A stretch of DNA of 64,000 nucleotides. Origin: JAPOXR01 sp965221815 (GTDB taxonomy: Bacteria; Pseudomonadota; Alphaproteobacteria; Rhodobacterales; Rhodobacteraceae). This document shows, piece after piece, positions 18,044 through 27,645 of the stretch. The notes under the pieces were generated by a model, which was not told where the DNA came from, did not search any database, and worked only from the letters and a program-made list of their open reading frames with translations. The DNA lies in contig OZ244915.1 in assembly GCA_965221815.1 (NCBI GenBank), positions 2,046,001-2,110,000 on the forward strand, in the 5' to 3' direction. How positions within the stretch are numbered: the first letter of the stretch is position 1; every line of letters starts with the position of its first letter. Position numbers and translations under genes: made by a program.

Positions 18044-18910
18044 ATGAGATTGACAGATTTCATCGTCAAGACCTGCGCGATTGCAACTTTTTCCGTCATG
18101 TCAGCAATGGCTAACGCCGATATCGTCGATTGGCCCAACCCGAAAGATGACCCTGTACAGGTTGAACTCCTGACCGGTTGGCGTGACCAGACCCATGGCC
18201 AAAGCCGGCATTTCATCGGTTTCAAACTCTCCCTGAAGGCGGGTTGGAAAACCTACTGGCGTTCACCAGGAGAACTCGGGATTGCGCCGTCAATTATCTG
18301 GACTGAACTGAAAAATGTGACCGCGCCCCACATGCATTTCCCGGAACCCCGCCTCATTGATAGTGAAAAGAGCGATCTTTCTGTCATCGGCTACAGCCAT
18401 CAAGTGATCTTTCCAGTGACCTTTGAAGTCAGCGAAGGAGACGCACTTGCCCAAATCGCCGGGATCTTCGAATTTGGCGTTTGTCAGGACATTTGCATTC
18501 CCCAAAGAGTCGAATTCCACGCCGATCTTCCCGCCAGTCTCGACCTCATGATTGACGACATCACAGCCGCGCAGAGCAGCAGAATCAAGCGTATCGACCC
18601 GGCCGACGCCAGACTCCCTTTTGCCTGTCAATTTCGCCCCATTGGATCTGATGAATTGCTGTTGAGTGCAGAGATCGACACTGACCTGACGGAAGGCGAA
18701 AAACTGGCGGCAATCCCGGAATATCCTGACCCTGACATGATTTTTCTGGATCTCGAGTCGCACCTCGCGGATCACGGCCGTGTCGAGATTGCGGCCCGCA
18801 CAGTCCATCGGAACGGTGCGGTTCGCGCTATTGACCGTTCAAAACTGAGTATCATACTGGTTACAAAGCAGGGCGCGACCGAATATCGTGGCTGCCAGGG
18901 CACGTCATGA
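18044..18910 (+). CDS. DsbD N-terminal-domain-like periplasmic protein
   Basis: This protein of about 288 residues has a signal peptide (residues 1-~25, ending ANA) and a DsbD-alpha-like domain: GWKTYWRSPGELGIAPSI, then FEFGVCQDICIPQRVEF, whose CxxxC supplies the redox-active pair. Proteins of this type accept electrons from a membrane thiol reductase and support periplasmic or copper-related thiol chemistry. The usual DsbD membrane core is absent. The ATG at 18044 is chosen because it places the signal peptide at the start. Confidence 0.8.
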   Translation: MRLTDFIVKTCAIATFSVMSAMANADIVDWPNPKDDPVQVELLTGWRDQTHGQSRHFIGFKLSLKAGWKTYWRSPGELGIAPSIIWTELKNVTAPHMHFPEPRLIDSEKSDLSVIGYSHQVIFPVTFEVSEGDALAQIAGIFEFGVCQDICIPQRVEFHADLPASLDLMIDDITAAQSSRIKRIDPADARLPFACQFRPIGSDELLLSAEIDTDLTEGEKLAAIPEYPDPDMIFLDLESHLADHGRVEIAARTVHRNGAVRAIDRSKLSIILVTKQGATEYRGCQGTS

Positions 18911-18959
18911 ACCCGCGGATTCTGAACTTTTCCGGAGAACAATGATCACGCATGTGCGG

Positions 18960-21900
18960 CTACCCTGAACGGGTACGGTTTCCGACAATCCAGACCACTC
19001 CAAGCGCGTAGGACAGCAGGCAGATCACTGCGGCACCCAATGAAAAAGCCGCGAGGCCAAAAATAATGGCAGAATCCACCCGCGCGTAAGGTGCAAGAAG
19101 CGGCAGGACGCTGCCCGTCCAAATGGCGTACCCCAATGATGCCGCAAACCAGCCTGCAAGCAAACCCATACAAATGAATACCGGAATCTGAATCGCCCAG
19201 CCCCGTTTCGACGCCCGCAATGCCCGCATGAGCGAACGAGCGAAATTCGCCGTGTCTGTTTGAATTGCCACCATCGATGGCACCAGGAACAGGACAAGAA
19301 ACATGCCAAATCCCAACCCGTAGACGAGGGTAATGACCGTCGGTTTCAAAAAGCTCGCCTGTTGCGATGTCTCATAGAGCAATGGAATCAACCCCACGAC
19401 TGTCGTCAGGGTGGTCAGCAGCACCGGTCGAAGGCGATCCGCCACCGCGTCCCGGATGGCATTGCGTATGCCACGCTCGGCAGAATACTTGTCGATCGTG
19501 GTCAGCAAAATGATCGAATCGTTGATAATGATCCCTGACATTCCCACCAGACCGATAACTGAAAACATCGACAGCGGCACTGACCAGACATAATGCCCCC
19601 ATATCGCACCAACGAGGCCAAAGGGGATGGTCAGGAGAATGATCAACGGTCGTGTCCAGCTCGAAAAAACCCAGGCTATCACAAGATAGATTCCGGTGAG
19701 GACCAACACGGCTCCCAGGACAGCATCGCCCAGGAATTCACGCTCATCTTCAGCCAATCCCGTGAGACTCCAGATCACACCGTATTTCACCGCAATTTCC
19801 GGCAGGATTGACATTTGCAAGCTTTCGGAAATCGCGGCGGCGCGGGCCGCATTATCTTCGGATATATCGCCGGAAACCGTGACGACATGCACCCCATTGT
19901 CACGGCGAATTGTCGAAAATCCGGAACTGCGCGTGACTGTCACAATATCCGACAGCGGGACGTAGTGACCTGAATCCGTTTCCAGACTCCACCGATCCAA
20001 AAAGTCAACCGACCTTTTGCTGTCGTGAAGCTGGACCCAGATTTCTCCCGTGCGCACGCCATCCGGAAATGATGCAGCTTTCACGCCACCAAGGCGGTCA
20101 CGCAAGATTGAGCCGACATTGTCGATGGTAAATCCCAAGGCACGCCCTTGCGGTGTCAGCTCAAGAACAAGTTCGTCTTTGTCATAGGCCAGATCATCCT
20201 CAACCGCGGACACTTCCGGAAAAGCGATAAGCGCCGCCTTGAGATCTTCCGCGGCCAGCTTGAGCTGTGCAGCCTCTGCGCCCGCGAGTTTGACCTCGAG
20301 TGCATCACCGCCCGGACCGAATCTTCCACTGCGGAATGAGAGTGTCTCGAGCAGAGGGTGGCGCCTGACCTCGTCCTGCAGCGCCGCCAAAAACACAAAG
20401 GATGAGTAAGGGCGCAAGTCGGCATCAATCAATTCAATGATAATTGTTCCCAGCTGATCCGGGTCCTTGGCGTCGGAACCCGAAAGACCCCGCCCGGTTG
20501 TGCCGCCAATTCCCGCAATTGTATATGCGACCGGATTCAAGCCAAACTCGGCTTCATATCGTGCACCCACCACCTGCACGGCGCGCTGTAATTCGCGCAT
20601 CATGTCGTGCGTATCAGCTCGTTCTGCACTTGGTGCCATGGCAAAATTGCCATTGACCGAACCCAGTTCCGGCGCATTGAAAAAACGCCACCGGACATCA
20701 CCGCTGATAAACAACGCGGCTTGTATGGCAAGGAGCACAAAGGCAACCGCCACCACAGGATATCGAAAAACAATCAGGAAAGCGACGACAGGGCGGAAAA
20801 GACGATCACGGACCCAGTTAAATCCGCGATTCACAATATTGCTGGGCCAGTCATACCAGCGTCTGGAATCAGCATTCGCCAGTGCGTGCCGTAAATGGTT
20901 GGGAAGAATGAGAAAACACTCTAACAGAGAGGCGATCAGGATGGCGACAACCGCGAAAGCGAGCTCGACAATGAGGTTTCCGAATCTCCCACCGATCACG
21001 GTCAAGCCGAAAAAGGCAATAACTGTTGTCAAGGTTGCCGCAAAAACCGGCCCGGACATACTGATTGCCGCGCGAGTCGCTGCCTGGTCGGCCGATTCAC
21101 CGAAATGCCTTCGCCGAAAATCTGCATGTTCGCCAACCACGATGGCATCGTCGACAACAATCCCGAGAGTAATGATCAAGCCGAACAGTGACAGCATATT
21201 GATGGAGAGGCCGAAAGCATAGAATAATGCGAAGGCAGCACAAATCGCTGTCGGGATTCCAGCGGCAACCCAGAAAGCAACGCGTGCATTGAGAAACAGA
21301 TAGAGCAGCCCGATGACCAGTAACAGGCCGACAAGACCGTTACTGTAGAGAACCTGGAGTCTGCCAGTTATGGCCTCGGAGCGCGTGCGCACCAACTCCA
21401 TTGTCACATTTTCAGGAAGCGTCGTTTTGAGCTCGGCAACGACCTCTTCAACAACGGACTGGATTTCAATGGCATCGCCGCGTTCGGAACGGGTGACACG
21501 CATCGACACCGCAGGATGATCACCGACAAAGAAAGCCTGCCCGCGACCTGCACCTTCCACATAAACAGTCGCGACATCTCCAACAAGGAGCTTTGACCCA
21601 TCAGGATTTGATCGGACAACGACATTTTCAATCTGATCCGGAGCTCTCTTTGCGATCCCTGCACGTACCCGTGCTGACGCCCCCACCTCCCCGCTCGGGT
21701 CAGTTTTGGCCTCTTCTCCGATCTTGCCAGCAACCTCACGCAACGAAATCTGATGACGCAAGAGATCGGATTCGGCCAGTTCAACCACCGTTCGCGGCGC
21801 TTCAACGCCACTGATCGCTACCCGTGCAACACCTCTTTCGAACAGTCTCGTCGTTAATTCGTCGGCCAGCCGACCGAGCAGTTCAACATCGACCGGACCG

Positions 21901-22352
21901 GTAATAACGACATCTGTGACACGATCACTCCACGAAACCATCTCGACTTCCGGAATCTCGACATCGGTCGGCAACAATGTGACCGCATCAACTGCAGCCT
22001 GCGTGTCATTGACGGCCCGACGCATGTCCCAACCCTCTTCAAACTCGAGGGTAATGGCCGCACGGGCTTCAAAAGCAGTTGATTGTGCATCGATCACCCC
22101 CTCAACCGACTGCAAGCCGGGAAGGATCACCTGCACAACCGCTTCGTCGATATCGGATGCACCCGCCCCCTCCCATTCGACGTTGATCCGAACGGTCTCA
22201 AAAACTGAATCAGGAAAAAACTGGGAACGAAGATTGGGGTAGGCAGCCAATCCAAGCATCACAACAGAAATGAGAAGCAGATTCGCTGCAGTTCGATGAC
22301 GCGTAAAGTAGGCGAGAAGCCCGGAGATTGGATTGGTGGATGATTCCGGCAT
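18960..22352 (-). CDS. RND efflux transporter permease subunit
   Basis: This 1130-residue inner-membrane proton-driven pump belongs to the AcrB/HAE superfamily. It has one N-terminal helix (LLLISVVMLGLAAYPNLRSQFFP), a large periplasmic loop, a helix cluster with IVVDDAIVVGEHADFRRR near residue 395, a second periplasmic loop, and a second cluster with GMSGIIINDSIILLTTI. The C-terminus is extended by two or three helices. The adaptor gene is five bases upstream on the same strand. No outer-membrane channel or repressor gene is adjacent, so substrates are unknown. Confidence 0.92.
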   Translation of the reverse strand: MPESSTNPISGLLAYFTRHRTAANLLLISVVMLGLAAYPNLRSQFFPDSVFETVRINVEWEGAGASDIDEAVVQVILPGLQSVEGVIDAQSTAFEARAAITLEFEEGWDMRRAVNDTQAAVDAVTLLPTDVEIPEVEMVSWSDRVTDVVITGPVDVELLGRLADELTTRLFERGVARVAISGVEAPRTVVELAESDLLRHQISLREVAGKIGEEAKTDPSGEVGASARVRAGIAKRAPDQIENVVVRSNPDGSKLLVGDVATVYVEGAGRGQAFFVGDHPAVSMRVTRSERGDAIEIQSVVEEVVAELKTTLPENVTMELVRTRSEAITGRLQVLYSNGLVGLLLVIGLLYLFLNARVAFWVAAGIPTAICAAFALFYAFGLSINMLSLFGLIITLGIVVDDAIVVGEHADFRRRHFGESADQAATRAAISMSGPVFAATLTTVIAFFGLTVIGGRFGNLIVELAFAVVAILIASLLECFLILPNHLRHALANADSRRWYDWPSNIVNRGFNWVRDRLFRPVVAFLIVFRYPVVAVAFVLLAIQAALFISGDVRWRFFNAPELGSVNGNFAMAPSAERADTHDMMRELQRAVQVVGARYEAEFGLNPVAYTIAGIGGTTGRGLSGSDAKDPDQLGTIIIELIDADLRPYSSFVFLAALQDEVRRHPLLETLSFRSGRFGPGGDALEVKLAGAEAAQLKLAAEDLKAALIAFPEVSAVEDDLAYDKDELVLELTPQGRALGFTIDNVGSILRDRLGGVKAASFPDGVRTGEIWVQLHDSKRSVDFLDRWSLETDSGHYVPLSDIVTVTRSSGFSTIRRDNGVHVVTVSGDISEDNAARAAAISESLQMSILPEIAVKYGVIWSLTGLAEDEREFLGDAVLGAVLVLTGIYLVIAWVFSSWTRPLIILLTIPFGLVGAIWGHYVWSVPLSMFSVIGLVGMSGIIINDSIILLTTIDKYSAERGIRNAIRDAVADRLRPVLLTTLTTVVGLIPLLYETSQQASFLKPTVITLVYGLGFGMFLVLFLVPSMVAIQTDTANFARSLMRALRASKRGWAIQIPVFICMGLLAGWFAASLGYAIWTGSVLPLLAPYARVDSAIIFGLAAFSLGAAVICLLSYALGVVWIVGNRTRSG

Positions 22353-22357
22353 GTCCT

Positions 22358-23815
22358 CTATCCGCCCATTCGACTGCGTAACCTGTCAAGCGTTGCCTGT
22401 GGAACTGTTTCTTGGTTGAGAACCTCCAGCAGCCGTTGCTTGGCGGCTTCGGGCATGCGGCTGTTACCTTCCACGAATGCCACAAGTTCAGCTCGCTCTT
22501 CATCCGACAGCACAATGTCTTGCGGTTCTTCGAGCAGACTTGCGGTTTCAGGAAGAATGGGGCGCACCCGAATTCCGTTGCCAATCAATGGTGAGCGCTT
22601 CGTGACCACCAACTCGCCTGCAAGTCCTGTGCCTGACAGGATCACCTGATCGCCCTGCTTTCGCAGAATGGTCGTATCACGCTCGCTGAGCCGTTCGTCA
22701 TCTCCGACTACAAGAATCTGCCCGTCCCCATCGACCGCCTCAGCCGGCAGGAGCAGGACACCATCGATGGGGGACTCCTTGATTGTCACCTCAACAAAGT
22801 CACCGGGACGCAATCCCGATTGTCTCCCGTCATCGACCAACGCATAGATCATGCGCCCGGTCTGTCCTTCTCCCACCGTGGCACTTTCTCGTACGATTCG
22901 GGCACGTGCTGACAGGGATGAACCGCTGACAGCGACAGCCAGGGGCTTGAGTCGACCATTTGCATCGATAAACCGTGCATATTGCTCATTGGAAACACGA
23001 AAGGACACTTCCAGAAAATTCGGATCGACCAACAGCGCGACTCGTTCATTGGCATTCACCAACCCTCCCTGTACCAGGGCGACGTCACTCAGGCTCCCCG
23101 CAAATTCAGCGGTCAGGCGTGTTTCCTGCAGCTTTCTTTGTGCCTCCCTGCGGCTGATCTCGCGGCGGTGAACAAGAGACTCCGCCTGTTCAACCCGAGT
23201 CTCTGCCTGCGCCACGGCCTTTCGGCGCGTCAACACGGACTGCAGAGCTGAAGACAAGGACAATTCTGCGTCTTCCACCGCGATATCGGTGCCCACGCCA
23301 CGGTCCCGCAGGAGATTTCGCCTCTCGAGCGACTGCCGTCGCAATTCAACCTGTCGCTCAGCAGCCACCAACTCCTCGCGTGCAATATCGAGTGCGCGCA
23401 AAGCGTCATTGCGTTGAACCTCGGCATCCTGTTTGTCGGCGAGGGCCAAATCCAGCTGCGACTGTGCGTCAGAAGGGTCAACGGCGAGAATGAACTCACC
23501 TTTTTCAAAGACACCGCCTTCAATGAAATTTGGCGAGAGTTCAACAATTTCTCCACTTGCCGGGGCCCTGACCTCGAGCGTCCGCAAGCTGCGAACCTCA
23601 CCAAACGACAAAATTTGTGGAACCGTCTGTGTCGGTGCGGCACGCACCACATGAACTGCATAGACTCGTTCTCTTGCCACGCGATTCGGCGATTGGCGCT
23701 CCATTCGCTCCTTCACCGCCGTCGATACAATTGATCCGGCGTAGGCGAGCAGACTTATGGTCAGGGCCGCGAGAAAAAGGCCTACAAAACTGTTCTTTAG
23801 AAATCGCATGAACAC
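22358..23815 (-). CDS. RND efflux periplasmic adaptor (HlyD/MFP family)
   Basis: This 485-residue membrane-fusion protein has a single N-terminal membrane helix (FVGLFLAALTISLLAYAG), a lipoyl-like half (VRAPASGEIVELSPNFIEGG), a long coiled-coil hairpin (about residues 110-215, rich in Ala/Glu/Arg), the second lipoyl half and a beta-barrel domain. The last ~60 residues are an extra helical tail (ERAELVAFVEGNSRMPEAAKQRLLEVL). It links the RND pump in the inner membrane to an outer-membrane channel. The stop lies five bases before the pump gene. Confidence 0.9.
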   Translation of the reverse strand: MFMRFLKNSFVGLFLAALTISLLAYAGSIVSTAVKERMERQSPNRVARERVYAVHVVRAAPTQTVPQILSFGEVRSLRTLEVRAPASGEIVELSPNFIEGGVFEKGEFILAVDPSDAQSQLDLALADKQDAEVQRNDALRALDIAREELVAAERQVELRRQSLERRNLLRDRGVGTDIAVEDAELSLSSALQSVLTRRKAVAQAETRVEQAESLVHRREISRREAQRKLQETRLTAEFAGSLSDVALVQGGLVNANERVALLVDPNFLEVSFRVSNEQYARFIDANGRLKPLAVAVSGSSLSARARIVRESATVGEGQTGRMIYALVDDGRQSGLRPGDFVEVTIKESPIDGVLLLPAEAVDGDGQILVVGDDERLSERDTTILRKQGDQVILSGTGLAGELVVTKRSPLIGNGIRVRPILPETASLLEEPQDIVLSDEERAELVAFVEGNSRMPEAAKQRLLEVLNQETVPQATLDRLRSRMGG

Positions 23816-23908
23816 ACCCAGCCAGCCGCCGCGGGAGACAATCTAACTGCCATCCTGAATCCGCCTGTTTTCACCGAAGGGAAACACAAGGTCTTTCATT
23901 GCAGGGTA

Positions 23909-24451
23909 TCACTTTCGCCTGAGATGCTCATCGAGCCGCGGCATGATCTCGACCAGATTGCAAGGTTGTGTGCGATAGTCAAATTGTGGGCCAAGAATTC
24001 GATCCCAAGCATCGCGGCACGCACCGGGTGAACCCGGTAGCGCAAAAAAATATGTGCCGAGAGCGACACCGCCACAAGCGCGCGACTGAATTGCTGAAGG
24101 ACCGATGGTTTCTACCGAAACCGCAGCAAAAACCGAAGCAAAGGCATCGATTTCCTTTTCATAAATATCACGGTGCGCTTCTACCGTGACATCGCGTCCC
24201 GTCAATCCGGTTCCACCCGATGTAATGACGGCATCGACAATCTCATTGCCTGCCCAGTCCCTCAATTGTGAAGCGATTGCGTGTCGTTCGTCAGGCATGA
24301 TCTTTCGCTCCACGACTGTATGCCCTGCTCTGTTGATCCGGTCTGCGAGCTGCTTACCCGACTCATCCTGATCCAGGCCCCGGCTGTCCGATACCGTCAG
24401 CAGTGCAAATCGAACCGGAATGAACTGACGCACTTTGGACGCAGAACTCAT
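23909..24451 (-). CDS. moaB: MoaB/MogA-type molybdopterin biosynthesis protein
   Basis: This 180-residue protein adenylylates molybdopterin before molybdenum insertion, by family analogy. The motifs ALLTVSDSRGLDQDESG and VITSGGTGLTGRDVTVEA are intact, with the C-terminal FALPGSPGACRDAW. The ATG at 24451 is chosen since it overlaps the upstream glycosylase stop (ATGA) and places the conserved domain at residue ~13. Longer in-frame starts would extend far into that gene. moaE and moaD occur 13 kb away. Confidence 0.9.
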   Translation of the reverse strand: MSSASKVRQFIPVRFALLTVSDSRGLDQDESGKQLADRINRAGHTVVERKIMPDERHAIASQLRDWAGNEIVDAVITSGGTGLTGRDVTVEAHRDIYEKEIDAFASVFAAVSVETIGPSAIQSRACGGVALGTYFFALPGSPGACRDAWDRILGPQFDYRTQPCNLVEIMPRLDEHLRRK

Positions 24452-25278
24452 AACGAATTCAACCGCCGCCGAATCATGATCATATCCTTCCATGAATCGC
24501 TTTTTTTTGTCGGACTCCTGAGTAAATATGCTGGATGAAAAGTGGGCATGACCGGAATTCCCCGCCATTCAAACCATCTCCCGCGCAACCGCGTCACGCC
24601 GGTTTGACCCAGAAACACCATGCACGAAAAATTGCCGATCGCGACCAACAGCTTGGGCCGGGCGAGTTCGACATGCCGCATGGCAAAAGGTGTCATCATA
24701 CGAACTTCTTTCGTTGTCGGATTACGATTGCCCGGCGGGCGCCACGGAATCACATTGGTGATGTAGAGAGAATGCGCCAAATCTTCACTGTCGCGTTTCA
24801 GATCAATGGCAAGAAACATTCTGTCAAGCAACCGCCCGGACACTCCGACAAAGGGTTTACCTTGCTTATCCTCATCGCCCCCGGGGGCTTCACCGACAAT
24901 CATGACTTGTGACCCCCTCTGGCCATCCGAAAAAACCAGATTGCGGGCATATTCACGTAAACCGCAGAACGGATAACCGGCTATCGCCTCATGGAGTTCA
25001 TCAAGATTCTGGCTCGAAGCCGCCGCCTGCTCCGCATACTGAACAGGATCAGATTCGGTTGAATGATCGGCTCTGCCAACCTGGCCCTGGCCGGATTGCA
25101 ACGGCGATTCTGCTGCAGGTCGCGTGTCTGAATTCATCGCGGTCGATACAGACTGTTCCATATGCAAACGAAATCGATCCACAGTTGTTTCGCCGATTGG
25201 CTCAGCAGCTCCAGTTTCCATACATAATTCAAGGAGCCCACGGGCCACGATAGGATCAATATGAGAAGAAATTGGCAT
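24448..25278 (-). CDS. Uracil-DNA glycosylase superfamily protein (SPO1 polymerase-related type)
   Basis: This protein of about 276 residues has a variable N-terminal ~115 residues and a UDG domain. The domain contains VMIVGEAPGGDEDKQGKPFVGVSGRLLDRM (the GEAPG motif of family 4/5-like enzymes), NVIPWRPPGNRNPT and a late FHPAYLLR His motif. It removes uracil from DNA by family analogy. Only one of the usual Fe-S cysteines is obvious (FCGLRE), as in many alphaproteobacterial members. The ATG at 25278 is preferred over 25371; the extra 31 residues look unlike the family. Confidence 0.87.
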   Translation of the reverse strand: MPISSHIDPIVARGLLELCMETGAAEPIGETTVDRFRLHMEQSVSTAMNSDTRPAAESPLQSGQGQVGRADHSTESDPVQYAEQAAASSQNLDELHEAIAGYPFCGLREYARNLVFSDGQRGSQVMIVGEAPGGDEDKQGKPFVGVSGRLLDRMFLAIDLKRDSEDLAHSLYITNVIPWRPPGNRNPTTKEVRMMTPFAMRHVELARPKLLVAIGNFSCMVFLGQTGVTRLRGRWFEWRGIPVMPTFHPAYLLRSPTKKSDSWKDMIMIRRRLNSL

Positions 25279-25426
25279 CACTGCGGTCGCGCCAAACAGG
25301 ACTCTCGTATTGTTTGACTGCACAACAATCGATCCGGCCCGCAGATGAGACCATTCCAAGAGGTCACGCACATACGGGAAGGAAACGCCATTTCAGGTCG
25401 AAAGGCAAGGAAAAAGGTATGAGAGG

Positions 25427-25634
25427 GAGGGATTCCCCTATGGCTGGGTTTGGACCACGGTTTGTTCCTGATCGGTTTCTTTCGGCGAATCATCAGGCAA
25501 CCCTGGCGAGAGGTGTGCGATTGTCGTTGGCCCAGAGATGGGCATGGGCGTGTCGCCGTCTGTGGGTCAGTTGGGACCAGATGCTGTCAAAGCGCCTCGA
25601 TTTGAGCCATGCGCGGAAGGTGAGAACGCCCTGT
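25427..25634 (-). pseudogene. ISKra4-type transposase C-terminal remnant (copy 2)
   Basis: On the minus strand the frame reads GVLTFRAWLKSRRFDSIW...THRRRHAHAHLWANDNRTPLARVA and stops at 25493. It matches the C-terminus of the degenerate ISKra4-like element at 58.9-60.3 kb almost codon for codon, and similarity continues ~65 bases past the stop. The upstream part of the transposase is missing. Confidence 0.65.
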
Positions 25635-26347
25635 ATGGCGCGTCAATCTGGGTGAGAGGTGCGCGACAATCACATGGCCCTGTCCTTGGTCCTCGCCGCC
25701 CAGGCCGCAATCGCGGGCCAGCGGTTACGCCGCCGCTACGAGACCTTGCTGTCAATGTGCCCTGTGCCACCCGGTCTCGCTGGGAACAGTCCCCTGAGCG
25801 GCTGTCGTGCCGGGCACAGTGGTGTCGTCAGGGGCAATCGCACACGGCCATTCAGCAGCGGATCAAAGACCTGCGCCAGGGCCGCCACCAACGCCACCGC
25901 CAGCAGCGCCGCACGCCCATCCAACACACGGGGCGCCAATGCGCCCTGTCCCATCACCGCCATCCCGATCGACGGGGGATCCGCGTTCAGGGCCGTATAG
26001 AGGCAGCCTGCCCGGCCACCCAAAGGGGCGAAAATGAACGGAACTGTCGACAGGATGCCAGCGACAGGGAGACACGAATTCGACACTGTGCAGGACACTG
26101 CCACCCAGATCACCGAACGCAACCCCCGGATCGACACACATCTTGACCTGGACAACGGATGGAGACCCCATGACGCACGTGATGATCAGACGCCAAACGA
26201 AGATCGCGAATCACAGCGAATCGCTGCAAACCCATAAGGAGCTCGCGTCTCATATGTCGTGAGCAGGTACAGCTGTTTGACAATGCCCCATCGCATGCAT
26301 AGTCTTACCCTTGAGAAGCACTCCGGTCACGGCCTGCTCTCTTTCCG

Positions 26348-26371
26348 AGACCCGCGCTCTGGTGCGGGTCT
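26348..26371. other. Strong stem-loop just upstream of the DUF3800 gene
   Basis: AGACCCGC (26348-26355) pairs perfectly with GCGGGTCT (26364-26371) across an eight-base loop, 21 bases before the next start codon. On the plus strand it is followed by only a short TTC, so it may be an old terminator or a structured leader. Confidence 0.45.
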
Positions 26372-26392
26372 TCGTGTATCTGGGAAGCCTGG

Positions 26393-27142
26393 ATGACGTA
26401 TTTCGCCTATCTCGATGAGTTTGGTCACATCGGTCCCTATGTGACGCGCACCGATTCCGAATATCATGAAAGCCCGGTCTTTGGCCTCGCGGGTTTCGTC
26501 CTGCCGGCCGATGAGGCCCGCAGTTTCGGGACTTGGTTCTACCAGCGCAAGTGCGAACTCCTCGCGGAGGAAATCGAGCGATCAGAAAAACACCCGGCCC
26601 AATGGGAGAAGAAAGGTTCCAGCCTCTTTAGGGTCAAAGCCATGACCCGTTATCCAGAACTGCGGCGGACCACCAACCGATTGCTGAACAAGATTGAACG
26701 ATGCAGAGGGTTTGTGTTTTACGTCGGGATACGGAAGACAGCCCCTCCAGAGGTACACAATCCCAACAGCCTCTATGCAGGAGTTTTTAGGGAGGCAATC
26801 AAGAGGATCGACCAGTTCTGCGCCAAGGACTGCCAGCCGCCAGAGAACTTCGTGTTGATTCTCGACCAACACAGCCAACGCCGGGCTCTTGTCAAACAAG
26901 CGGCGCAAAGCATGTATGCCTCCGGAGATGAAAGCCGCCGCTGTCTCATTGAGCCTCCGTACCACGTCGAAAGCCATCGCTACCAAACCCTTCAAGTCGC
27001 CGATTGGATTGCTGGACTGATTGGACGCTTGAGCACGTTTCAGTGCGAGCCGACGGTCTGGTCAGAAAACACGGTGTTCCGTAAGTATTTCGGGACCAAG
27101 GTTAAACAAGTCAGCCGCTGCAGCGGCATCAAGACCCAATAA
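26393..27142 (+). CDS. DUF3800 domain-containing protein
   Basis: This 249-residue protein opens with FAYLDEFGHIG (the DExG motif near residue 8) and has a late acidic pair, VLILDQHSQRR, and LQVADWIAGLIGRL, the conserved ends of the DUF3800 family. The family has an RNase H-like active-site arrangement and is frequent on mobile and defence islands; its role is unknown. It sits alone between transposase fragments, consistent with accessory cargo. Confidence 0.8.
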   Translation: MTYFAYLDEFGHIGPYVTRTDSEYHESPVFGLAGFVLPADEARSFGTWFYQRKCELLAEEIERSEKHPAQWEKKGSSLFRVKAMTRYPELRRTTNRLLNKIERCRGFVFYVGIRKTAPPEVHNPNSLYAGVFREAIKRIDQFCAKDCQPPENFVLILDQHSQRRALVKQAAQSMYASGDESRRCLIEPPYHVESHRYQTLQVADWIAGLIGRLSTFQCEPTVWSENTVFRKYFGTKVKQVSRCSGIKTQ

Positions 27143-27645
27143 TGAGAGCCCCCATTTCTGAGAATAGGAGAACACCGCAAACTGTGAGGCCATTCAGGTT
27201 GGCCATTCGGATTTCTGTTCCAAAAATCCTTGTAAATCATATAGATAAATTATGTGCGTGATCATAAAACCTGTACATGATCAAACATATGTGAGATTCT
27301 GAGCGGCGGATTCGCCAGTGGCGGGCCTTGCAGGGTCCGGGCCGCGATGCGATCTTTCGTCAGACGTCAAAGCCCGGTCAGCTGGGTCTTTCTGATTTGA
27401 CCCCCTAACATACGAGAACCACTCCCGTATGAGAACCACATCACATGAACTGAGGACTCGCCTGATGATCGTCACGCAGGATTGATCAGTCTGTAATTCG
27501 GTTCCAGAGAGACCATTTGCCAATCCACATGGCGGTAACCAGGCGGTCAATCCGGGACCAGGGGCGGCGGTAGGGTGGCCTTGATGCTGGACTGGATGAG
27601 TCGCTGGAACTGGAGTAGTCTGGCGTCGTTCCGGTGGCAAACGAG
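27143..27645. other. Intergenic region with IS21 debris, upstream of pyrB
   Basis: Apart from the IS21 IstA fragment I see no gene. The 15-mer CGAGAACCACTCCCG at 27413-27427 recurs at 60534-60548 beside an ISKra4 fragment, so it probably belongs to a mobile-element end. Confidence 0.4.
27295..27408 (+). pseudogene. IS21-family IstA transposase fragment
   Basis: About 37 codons read SERRIRQWRALQGPGRDAIFRQ followed by PGQLGLSDLTP and a stop. This is the IstA segment (eRrIR.WRa..G......FRQ...PG..glSDFT) that precedes the catalytic core. No start, catalytic region or IstB is present. Confidence 0.6.

Larger units (their letters stand above)
25279..26392. other. Accessory debris region without an intact gene
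   Basis: Apart from the ISKra4-type remnant at 25427-25634 I can support no gene. A Tn3-element-like 27-base stretch at 25634-25660 matches 15692-15718 at all but about two positions, marking a junction between two element fragments. A hydrophobic minus-strand frame (about 25760-26150) could be a decayed membrane protein, but its family is not recognised. Confidence 0.5.

Noticed and set aside
20467..21222. 251-codon frame antisense to the RND pump
   Set aside because: Composition is Arg/Ser/Pro-rich and it mirrors the pump's coding frame; no recognised domain.
25736..26155. Hydrophobic minus-strand frame as a membrane transporter gene
   Set aside because: It has no clear start or family, overlaps other frames, and sits among element fragments; at most a decayed gene.
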